Of a stretch of DNA of 64,000 nt, positions 16,207 through 24,700 are shown piece after piece. The position numbers and the translations under genes are program-made. The DNA comes from Neolewinella aquimaris. GTDB lineage: Bacteria; Bacteroidota; Bacteroidia; Chitinophagales; Saprospiraceae. Below the pieces are notes generated by a model that saw only the letters and a program-made list of their open reading frames with translations, was not told the DNA's origin and did not search any database. Position 1 is the stretch's first letter. Each line of letters begins with the position of its first letter. Where the stretch lies: the NCBI RefSeq assembly GCF_014197245.1, contig NZ_JACIFF010000001.1, positions 682,001 to 746,000 of the forward strand, written 5' to 3'.

Positions 16207-16722
16207 ATGAGATGTTGATCGGCTCATCCCAATATAAATTCTTCCTATTTGAAGGATTGAAGATTGCCACTCAGAAATCGTCTCCTGCGTCAGCCCAATG
16301 TAGTACCGCCAGGTCGCCCCGATAATCCCAGGTCTTGCGCCTGCTAGCGTTCTGCGAAACAATTCCGTAGGTCGAGAAGGCTTTCCATATCCACCTGTTG
16401 GCGGCAGCCACCGAGATCGCCTTCTCGCGGTTGCCGTCACTCCGCTGACCAGGCCGGGGTATTCGGCGGAGGTCTGCAGCGCCCCCCCTACCCGACGGGC
16501 CAGCTTCAGGAAGTTGCCGTGGACGTCGACCGTTCTTTCTTTCCCGGTCTTACCTCCCTTAATGAGGAACTGATCCGCCTGGATCTGATCCCAGCGCAGT
16601 TGGAGGATATCCCAGATGCGAAGGCCAAGGTAGATGCCGGCACCGATCAACAGGGCGCTGTTGTAGCGGTGGTTACCTGAGCCAGTTGAACTTTGAAAAG
16701 CAACTATCATAATAATCAGCAA
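16168..16722 (-). pseudogene. Tyrosine recombinase (phage-type integrase) catalytic-domain remnant
   Basis: The frame begins HRYNSALLIGAGIYLGLRIWDILQLRWDQI, which holds the first catalytic arginine box of tyrosine recombinases. A lysine beta-hairpin follows (FLIKGGKTGKERTVDVH). The middle continues only in a different frame (REKAISVAAANRWIWKAF), then the original frame returns with WRYYIGLTQETISEW, the box around the catalytic tyrosine region. At least two frameshifts are needed and the N-terminal SAM-like domain is absent. This is the wreck of a mobile-element integrase, probably linked to the disorder in this region. Confidence 0.75.
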
Positions 16723-16776
16723 CGAAGCCCTTACCCGTGGCGGGCCTTGACGTGGTATGAACCGTTTTCTACGCCC

Positions 16777-16803
16777 AAGCCCCCCGGTCTCCTACGGGGG
16801 CTT
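16777..16803 (-). terminator. Weak hairpin downstream of the beta-helix protein gene
   Basis: An inverted repeat AAGCCCCC/GGGGGCTT with an 11-base loop lies about 125 bp downstream of the stop at 16928. No T-tract follows, so its role as a terminator is doubtful. The rest of the gap 16723-16927 shows nothing recognisable. Confidence 0.3.
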
Positions 16804-16927
16804 GTCCTAAGAAAACTCCCGCTGCGGTTAACGATCCGACTTAGCAAGACTCCTATTCAAATCTGTCCCAAATTACCCGACCACCTCCCTATGTCTCTTT
16901 ATGGACCAAGTAGTGGTGCTTGCCTAA

Positions 16928-19306
16928 TCAGTTACAATTTGTAGAAGTCTCCCCCTGGCCGGTGGGGGGGGCCGCATTCAGGGTAAAATGCAGTTTGTCC
17001 AATTGTGCCTTTTTTTCCCGATAGGCTATGTCAATGGTGTTGTAGCCATCCTGTAGGGAATAGGAATTGGATGTTACTTGCTTCCAGGCCCAGGTGGGAG
17101 CATCTATCCCATTCCATGTAACCCAATCTCCATCATTAATGCGTATCCAGAAGGAGTCCTCATCTACTCTCTGCGCCAAGACCCTTCCATATAGGGTATA
17201 TACGCCTGCCCGGGCGTCGGTAACTGAAAAGCGGACTCGATTTTCCGGCACGTCGCCCTGAGAGGTAGAAGTGGAAGATGGTCCATAATAAACCACATAC
17301 CTGCCTCCGGATGCGAGGGTATCGACTTCAATCGAGAAACCGCTACCTACTTCGGCGCATTCACTTTCTAGCCAAAAAGACTCAGTCAGGGCTATGGGAG
17401 TGTTGCACTCATACAGACTAGGATCACCGGCACCGGGTGGTGGGGTACCGGAAATGGCAAGGTGTAGTTTAGCAAGCTGAGTATTGGGCTCGCGGTACGC
17501 GAAGTCGATAGTGTTGTCCCCTTCTGTAAGGGTGAAGGGCCCTCCACTGACCTCCTTCCACTCAAAGACAGGGGCTTGTAATCCCTGCCACCACCGGATC
17601 CAAGCCCCCCCATTGACGCGCACCCAGTAGGAATCGGCACTTGAATCTGGAGCTCGCACGCGGGCAGAGAGTATATAATCTCCAGCCTGTGCCTGCTCGA
17701 TCTGGAACCGGACGTAATTTTCAGGGACATCGGCCGGTGGATCACTGTTAGAATTTGCACCCTCGTATACAACATATTGTTCACCCGTGCCGCTGTCGGT
17801 ACGAGTGACCCAGTTGCTGCCTACCTCGGCACATGCTACGGCCGCGTGGAATTCTTCTAGTAATGCTTCGCTTTCGTCGTCACACGGATCACCTATACCG
17901 TCGCCATCGGAATCGAGTTGATTGGGGTTGTAGAAGTAAGGACAATTGTCCGTCTTGTCCTCTACATACCGGTTGGGGGCAGTGGCGGCGTACGCGCCCG
18001 TAGCGGGATCACCGAAGCCGTCTCCGTCAAAGTCGGCGTAAAAGTAGTTTGGTCCGAACTCGTAGGCCCCGATGTCGCGCCTCGCGTTGTAGACTCTCCG
18101 CCCTAATTGATCGAGAGCATCGTTATCTGGATCACCTGCATCTATGGCTGGGCTGGTAGACTTGGGCTCGTGAATGAAAGCGTTGGTCACCGGCTCACTT
18201 AAAGGGTGTAGCCCAGGGTCGACATCGCGCAAATCCGATTGACGTTGCAGAAATGCATACTGGGGGTCTGGCCCTACGATGTTGAAGCCACCTGAGTTAG
18301 TATTATGTCCATTTGCAAGCATGATAAACTCACCCGTTGTCTTGTCGGCAACGTTTTGTGCAATGATCGAATTTTTGAATTCCACGGTTGCTTCACTTGT
18401 CTGACCAGCGTACCCCCCCCCTTGATACGTCTGATTGTTAACAATAGTACAATCGTAAAAAAGTGCATCTCCGACGTGTTGGTGGATGGCTCCCCCATAG
18501 CGTACGGCTGTGTTGCCTGAAATGGTCGAACTGTAGAACTCATATTTACCATCTGCATACATACTAATGCCCCCCCCGCGGGCATTGACATCCAGGGTGG
18601 TATTGTGTATAAAGGTCGAGTGTTTCACCACCGCGGAGTCACAGAGTAACAATTCCAAGCCGCCTCCGTACGCCGCTCCACGACTGCGTAGAACCAAGTT
18701 ATTCCGAAAAAGGACGTTATCGATTACCACCTCCTTTGTGCCGTGAAAGTAAGCGCCGCCACCACAGTTGCCGGACTTATTGTTCTGTATGACGCCATTT
18801 ACAAGACGAACTTTTCTTCCGTATGCCGTGAGCCCCCCTCCACAGTCCTGAGATTGATTGCCTTCTATTATAAATTCTTCTAAGTGAAGATTCGATGAAT
18901 CATTTACAATAAATGCAGCACCGCGGCCGGATGCATTGGTCACGTTTGGAGCATAGCCGTCGAATACGGATAATCGTCGCACTATTATATCACTTCCGCT
19001 GACAATATTAAATACACGGGTCTTGTTTTGTCCGCTGATCAGGGTCGCATCTACCCCATTTCCTATAATTTTAATAGCCAGACCAGTTATCTTGAGCGTT
19101 GAATCCACCTTAATCATCTGTCCGTTCGTGCTGGCGTCAAAGCGAATAACATCGCCATCCGCCGCATCCTGTATGGCCTGTCTTAAAGTACCCGGGCCGC
19201 TATCCGCCGTTGAGGTAACGTATATATCCGCCGCGGCTGCCCGGTCGGCAAACACGAGAAAAAAAAATATCGTGGCGGCAAATAATTTCTTTGGTAAGTT
19301 CTTCAT
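16928..19306 (-). CDS. Secreted right-handed beta-helix protein with TSP3-like calcium repeats and two C-terminal repeat domains
   Basis: The 792-residue protein has a signal peptide (1-25, FFFLVFADRAAAA). Residues 26-430 begin IYVTSTADSGPGTLRQAI and contain recurrent NN/GGG steps (QNNKSGNCGGGAYF, GNTAVRYGGAIH) typical of parallel beta-helix surface proteins with the choice-of-anchor-Q layout. Residues about 430-490 hold thrombospondin type 3-like repeats (DFDGDGFGDP, DNCPYFYNPNQLDSDGDGIG). Two homologous domains follow (about 495-640 and 655-785), each with CAEVGS ... YVVYYG ... DVPENRVRF ... DSFWIRIN ... NTIDIAYREK, resembling carbohydrate-binding beta-sandwiches. It probably acts on the cell surface or outside. 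No clear type IX sorting domain is seen at the end. Confidence 0.8.
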   Translation of the reverse strand: MKNLPKKLFAATIFFFLVFADRAAAADIYVTSTADSGPGTLRQAIQDAADGDVIRFDASTNGQMIKVDSTLKITGLAIKIIGNGVDATLISGQNKTRVFNIVSGSDIIVRRLSVFDGYAPNVTNASGRGAAFIVNDSSNLHLEEFIIEGNQSQDCGGGLTAYGRKVRLVNGVIQNNKSGNCGGGAYFHGTKEVVIDNVLFRNNLVLRSRGAAYGGGLELLLCDSAVVKHSTFIHNTTLDVNARGGGISMYADGKYEFYSSTISGNTAVRYGGAIHQHVGDALFYDCTIVNNQTYQGGGYAGQTSEATVEFKNSIIAQNVADKTTGEFIMLANGHNTNSGGFNIVGPDPQYAFLQRQSDLRDVDPGLHPLSEPVTNAFIHEPKSTSPAIDAGDPDNDALDQLGRRVYNARRDIGAYEFGPNYFYADFDGDGFGDPATGAYAATAPNRYVEDKTDNCPYFYNPNQLDSDGDGIGDPCDDESEALLEEFHAAVACAEVGSNWVTRTDSGTGEQYVVYEGANSNSDPPADVPENYVRFQIEQAQAGDYILSARVRAPDSSADSYWVRVNGGAWIRWWQGLQAPVFEWKEVSGGPFTLTEGDNTIDFAYREPNTQLAKLHLAISGTPPPGAGDPSLYECNTPIALTESFWLESECAEVGSGFSIEVDTLASGGRYVVYYGPSSTSTSQGDVPENRVRFSVTDARAGVYTLYGRVLAQRVDEDSFWIRINDGDWVTWNGIDAPTWAWKQVTSNSYSLQDGYNTIDIAYREKKAQLDKLHFTLNAAPPTGQGETSTNCN

Positions 19307-19330
19307 AAAACGTCAGGCTTAAAGAATAAA

Positions 19331-21103
19331 TTAGGTAAGCTGAATAGAAGCAACCTGTAGTAGGTCACCATTATCGCTCCGCAATTCAACGTAGTAAAGC
19401 ATGCCACGTTGCTGATTGGAAAGGTCGAGAGTGATGACTTGGTACGCCGCGAAAGTTTGTGGCTGCCCAACTAATTGCCCCGTCTGATTGCGGACAGTAA
19501 CGGTTACCGCCTCCGCATCGTCACAACCCGATGGCCGGGGAATGGAAAAGTATCCATGTGTGGGGATGGGGAATGATTGGATACAGCCGTCGATAATATC
19601 GGGGAGGCAGTCGCCTTCCGAAAACGCTTGCGCCTCCTGCAAGACGGCCTGTATGGGACTGGTGAGCGTGAATGTAGGGATTGATGCCCCTTCGGATTGG
19701 AGGTAGATGGTGTGATCGGTTCCGGCGCTATTTTGCCAATTTGACTGGATGAGACAGTCCTGATCAAATCGTTTTGAGATACCACCTACTAAGGTCTGTA
19801 ATTCGACCGATCCATCAGAAAGCCGACTATTTGCGTAAACAAGGTGGTTCTTATCGGCTGATGGTGCGACCACACTGCCACTCACGGACACTCCGCTTGC
19901 GGATTTGACTTCAGTTGCCGAAAACGCAAACTCCCAAGCCGGTGAACGGTAGAACGCTACGGTCTTGCCCAAAAATGACTTGCCCTGGGTGGTGCTACCG
20001 GTGAAGTAAGCAACAACGTTGGTGCTTAGCACTTCGGTCGTTACGGCATCAAAACGGGCGATGGTGCCGGGGGCATCGATTTTATGACTTCCCTGTAGGG
20101 TGACGGTATTGTTGTCCTTCGTAAAAAGCCATATTCGCGGCAACCTATCTCCCTGACTAGTGGAGCCATGTCCAAGCACTATATACCTGCCGTCGGAGGT
20201 CTGAGCAACGCGCTCAAAACTATGGGCATCCCCACTATACCGGTAGTGCGCTGAAAGGCTCCCATTGGAATTCAACAAAAAGATACTGGCTCCTTCGGTA
20301 CCACGAATATTCCCGAAGACAACGATCTGGCCCAGTTCGTCAACAAAGAGATCGATGGCTTGGAAGGACCCGCTGGATGTTGCATCGGTCACGGTGCGCT
20401 CGAGCTCACCCACGGCACTAACTATGCCCGCACTAGTTACCTTAAGCAATAAGGGTATAGCATCCCCATAACTATTTACATTCAACCGGCGGCTTAGAAA
20501 ATAGGCGGCCTTACCGTCGGTAGTCGCGGCTAAATGCTCGAAACCGGGGTAATTATACCGTTTGGTCCAGGTCGTGCTACCGTCGAAGCCTATTTTGTAA
20601 AGCGTTCCAGCATCTGCCTCGAAACCATAAGAAGTAAAACCGCCCGTCGATGTCGACGCACCGGAACCCGAAGAAGGGTCCCCGAGAGTCTGTGGCGGAG
20701 GTGGAAGCACTCCGCCGGTCACAACAAAACCATCCGTAAGCCTGGCAAAGGAACTAAATATCATATTGGACTCGGATTGCTTTCGCCAAACTACGCGTCC
20801 CCATTCGTCTAGCTTGGTAAACAGCCCGTACGTATTATTATCAGACGAGCTGAACAGGTTGCTGAGCAAGTAAGTAAACCGTCCATGTTCGGCGATTTGT
20901 ACGACCCGCTCGTCTCCGCTTTCGCCGACGAGGCTGAGTAGCGACTGGCAGCAGGCCTCCGGGACGTAACGACGCAAGGGGGGACTGGCCGATGCCGCTG
21001 CGGCCGCCGAGGCGGCGAGGTTGCTACCGGAGGCAACCTCCTGGCCTGATAACGAGACCGTGCAAATAGCGCAAAGGAAAAGGGTTGATAACAGTGGGTG
21101 CAT
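19331..21103 (-). CDS. Large secreted protein, beta-propeller-like, with possible type IX sorting domain
   Basis: The 590-residue protein has a signal peptide (LLSTLFLCAICTVSLSGQ). The body has repeated strand patterns of the kind seen in propeller-like proteins (DGRYIVLGHGSTS, DELGQIVVFGNIRG, DGKAAYFLSRRL). The final 85 residues (PIPTHGYFSIPRPSGCD ... VTVRNQTGQLVGQPQTF ... RGMLYYVELRSDNGDLLQ) look like a type A C-terminal sorting domain for the type IX secretion system, though less canonical than usual. It lies 24 bp upstream of the beta-helix gene on the same strand, so both are probably co-expressed surface proteins. The function is unknown. Confidence 0.7.
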   Translation of the reverse strand: MHPLLSTLFLCAICTVSLSGQEVASGSNLAASAAAAASASPPLRRYVPEACCQSLLSLVGESGDERVVQIAEHGRFTYLLSNLFSSSDNNTYGLFTKLDEWGRVVWRKQSESNMIFSSFARLTDGFVVTGGVLPPPPQTLGDPSSGSGASTSTGGFTSYGFEADAGTLYKIGFDGSTTWTKRYNYPGFEHLAATTDGKAAYFLSRRLNVNSYGDAIPLLLKVTSAGIVSAVGELERTVTDATSSGSFQAIDLFVDELGQIVVFGNIRGTEGASIFLLNSNGSLSAHYRYSGDAHSFERVAQTSDGRYIVLGHGSTSQGDRLPRIWLFTKDNNTVTLQGSHKIDAPGTIARFDAVTTEVLSTNVVAYFTGSTTQGKSFLGKTVAFYRSPAWEFAFSATEVKSASGVSVSGSVVAPSADKNHLVYANSRLSDGSVELQTLVGGISKRFDQDCLIQSNWQNSAGTDHTIYLQSEGASIPTFTLTSPIQAVLQEAQAFSEGDCLPDIIDGCIQSFPIPTHGYFSIPRPSGCDDAEAVTVTVRNQTGQLVGQPQTFAAYQVITLDLSNQQRGMLYYVELRSDNGDLLQVASIQLT

Positions 21104-21397
21104 AAATTAAAATTGTTGCATTGTATTTAGCCGACAAAGGCCGCTTACGTACTATTTGCAGTATTCCCAAACAAGACTTCTTTCCTATGCGGTAGTAAAC
21201 TATTGCCTGGCTACCATACATACTAGAACCTTGAACGTGCCCAGTAAGTGATTAAATTTAGTGTACTCCCTGATCATCAAGGAATGTACCTATCCGGGAA
21301 TTAGTCACGCACAATAGTAGTTTTAAATAATTAAAGTAGAAGCATGGATAAAATAAATTTACTTGACAGTAAAGCCAAATCCAATCACATTTTTGTG

Positions 21398-21465
21398 CCG
21401 CCCAATAACCGCGCCACGTCAATCCCGCATCAAAGCGGCCCGGCGTGGCGCTACTCATTGGGCGG
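21398..21465 (-). repeat. GC-rich nested stem-loop after the RHS toxin/immunity genes
   Basis: The 9-base arms CCGCCCAAT and ATTGGGCGG enclose a second pair CGCCACG/CGTGGCG, giving a 68-bp nested inverted repeat within otherwise AT-rich DNA. It begins five bases after the immunity gene stop on the minus strand. It may terminate the RHS operon or mark a recombination point. The remainder of the 366-bp gap 21104-21470 shows no gene. Confidence 0.6.
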
Positions 21466-21470
21466 AAAAA

Positions 21471-21779
21471 TTAACTTTTGATTACTCTTGATACAGACCG
21501 CAAGTAGCCTTCAAACACATCTAGCAAAGCCTGTCGTGCCCCCGCTTCAGAATTAGGATACTTTTGAAGAATGTAAGCCCACCAACTCGCACTAAAGCTG
21601 TGGTCCATCTCTCGACTCAACCATTCGCTGATTGTTGGAGCCTTTTGTTCATAATCAGGAATATTTAGCAAGGACATTTCGTACCCATTAATATAATTAA
21701 TAAGACTTGATAGGCTCTCATGATCTTTTAAAATCATGTGCGGCTTCTCCTTTAACAGTTGCATTAAACTAGATATCAT
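21471..21779 (-). CDS. Probable immunity protein for the RHS toxin
   Basis: The small acidic/aromatic protein has 102 residues (ISSLMQLLKEKPHMILKDHE ... FSASWWAYILQKYPNSEAGA). The start at 21779 is chosen because GGAGA lies six bases upstream, inside the last codons of the toxin gene, and the ATG follows the toxin stop codon after a single base. A longer frame to 21854 only re-reads toxin DNA. Polymorphic toxin genes are typically followed by such tightly coupled small immunity genes that neutralise the toxin in the producing cell. I do not recognise the family. The role is inferred from position and size. Confidence 0.65.
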   Translation of the reverse strand: MISSLMQLLKEKPHMILKDHESLSSLINYINGYEMSLLNIPDYEQKAPTISEWLSREMDHSFSASWWAYILQKYPNSEAGARQALLDVFEGYLRSVSRVIKS

Positions 21780-21780
21780 G

Positions 21781-24700
21781 TTAATCTCCATCAGGAAGTT
21801 CTGTTTTTTTAAGATAATCCCAATCAAGGAAGAGTTCTTTGTAGCTATCTGCATCTAAACCTTCTGAACCAGTTAATCCATCATAGAATTTCCCATCCTT
21901 AAATACGGCAAAGTGCTCTTTCCACGTATTGCCGGTAACAATTGTCTGACCTGACTGGTCTACGACATCGCCAATACCAGCTCGTCCAGGAAAAACTGCA
22001 TTTTCTATTTTTACTATGATGCCCCCAATTTCTTCTTTTATCACTTGTGCGCAGGCTTTACACTGCCCTCCATCTGCTAGTAATTCTGATTTAGTAGCTA
22101 AATTTTTTGCAAAAGGCCACCATGCTGGACCTACCCTTGCACCAGCATATACTCCACTCCCTCCTGGAAGGGAAAGCATCACTCCGACTCCTGAAGCAGT
22201 ATTTGATACTAACTTCTCCGTCAAGGATGGTTCAGCCTGAGCTTCCGTATATGTCAGCTCGAAATTGCCATAAGAATTACGACCAGCATGGTAGGTACGA
22301 TATGGAGGTAAATCTTCATCATCAGTCCATAAGGCCTTTGTACCTCTCCAAACATTGTGAGCTAGTTGGCGAACGTTGACAACCAAAGATGGAATAATTT
22401 CATCCGCTATTGAGGGAGTTCTAAGCACACCATCGTCGCCTACACAGCAAGATTCACTTTTAGGTAAAAGTCCTTTTTTATCTATAAAAGAAATTGGATT
22501 ATTGCTCGCGAACGAATATGGAGAAGATTGGGGGATTGCCGCAGATAACGGGTCTAAAGATAGGAACCTAGCTATCCCCGGGTTGTAGATCCTGAACCCG
22601 TAATCATAAGCCGTGGTGCCAGTTCCCCATTCTCCGCTATCGTCTTTCTCCTTCCCGTTAAAGGCGTAACGATAGCTACCTAACCCCATCCCCCGTTCCC
22701 GTTCCAGGCTAAGTCCGAACGCCAGGTAATCCTGGTGACTTTTCAGATCTGGCATCGCAGCCGTCCCCTCATCGTAAGCGACTAATCCTTCACCGAAGGT
22801 CGTGACCACGTTACCCAGATGGTTCGTCAGTTCGTAGGTCCGGGCCCCGAAAGTGAGGGTACGCTCGGTGAGTCCGCGGTCGAGAGTGACTTCGCCCAGT
22901 CGGCTGGAGCCGAAGAGATATTGCTGTTTCCACTTCAACTCCGCCCCGATAGCTATCGAGGCGTTCCCGCCCAACTCGTAGGTAGCCAGAGTATTTCCCT
23001 GAGCGTCGCGAACGTAGTAGGTCGCTTCCTCCAGCTCGTCGTCGTCAGGATTATCGGTGGCCCCGGCTCGATAGCGCAGCTTGGCCCACCTTTGCTGATC
23101 CGGCCCGTAGCCGAAGTCCGACCGGTAGGGGGCGGGGTCAAAGCCGTTGCGGTCGTGGGTCACGTCGGTTACTTTACCATAGGGGTTCCAGGTGATGGCT
23201 TTCCTGCCTGCGGGACTTGTTTCTTCGATCAAGTTACCGCTTTTATCGTAGTTATACGCATGTTCACCCACTAGGAAGGCAAACGGGCGCCAGGAATCGC
23301 TGCCCCCCGCCCGCGCGGTGACTGCTTCCAGCAGATTGGTCCTCGCTATGTAGGTATACTGCAGTCGGTTATGCCCGGTATTGGCCTCCGTGCCGAAGAA
23401 GCGGTCCAGGTGGCGGATATTGCCGTTGCCGTCGAAGGTCGGGGCCTCCACCGCCCGAAGTAAATGGGTACCCTCCGGCGTGGCGACCTGGCCGGGGCGT
23501 GTATCCTGACCGTAGAACTCTTGGCGTCCGTAGCGTAGGCGGTTGAGCTGATCGTACTCCCCCACCAGGGCGGCGGTGCGGAATTTGTCGGCGGCCGTCG
23601 ACTTGTAGTGACGGACGATGTTCCCATTGAACAGCTCGTAGTCCGGTGGCAGTACATTGTCGAAGGGATTCGCAACGTTGGCATTGATCGGAGTATAGTC
23701 CTGGTGGAAATACTGGTTGGCGTAGCGGTAGAGATCGATGTTACCGACCTGACCGATGAGGTGGCTGCCGGTTGCGTCGCGGCCGTCCATATTCATATCC
23801 GGGGCCGCTACATCGGCGTAGTCGTCACCCAGGGAACCGTTGACCCCCTTGATCCACCCCTGTAGCGTGTAAGCGTAGTCCAACCCCTGCAGACCGTCCT
23901 GGCCCAGCACGGTGCGCTTCAGGGGGCCGTGGTCGTAGTATGTATAGGAGGCGTCGCGCTTCCAGATATTCGAGCGGGAATGCTCGGTTTCAATTTCGGA
24001 ACTGAAAACCTCGCTCAGTCGATTGAGTTTGTCGTACTTATAATGGTAGGAAAATTGGTCGGGTTGTCCTAGCTGGTAGTGCAGGTAGTGGACGTTTCCG
24101 GAAATCAGATCGTAAGTATAGGCCAGGGTTTTGTACCGCTGTCCGTAAGTCCCGAGATCGGGAAAATCTTGTACCAACTTATCGACATTACCGGCGATAT
24201 CGTAGTGGTAATGGCTGGCAAAGTCGTAGGTCTGATAGTCGTACCCGCTCCCTTGCGGAGCCTCGGGGTCGGGTTCGGCACGATAGGTGGTGGCCACGAC
24301 CCGGTTCCGGCGAACGAAGGGGTCGTCGTTTTGAAACTGGTAAGAAAGCCCTGAGTTGGTATACCAGGTTTTGGTGACGTGGAAGCGGTCGGCACGGTCC
24401 GCCATCGCATTCTCCAGCTTATCGTCCCTGGCCTCGATAAGCAAGGCATCAAACTGTTGATCGTTTACCGGAAGTTCACCGACCTCCTCGGGGCGGCCCA
24501 AGTTGTCGTAGAGGGTGTAGCTCAGTAGACCGAGGGTCTGTTGTCGTCCGTCCATCGATAGCACGGGGCGTCCCAAACGATCGTACCAGGTACGGGCGGG
24601 GTCTTTGTCGGGGGCATCGCTGAGGGTGACTTCGTTGAAGCTGTTATACCGGTAGTGGGTCAGCATTCCATGCCCTGGCAGGGTGGGAGCCGGCAGTGCA

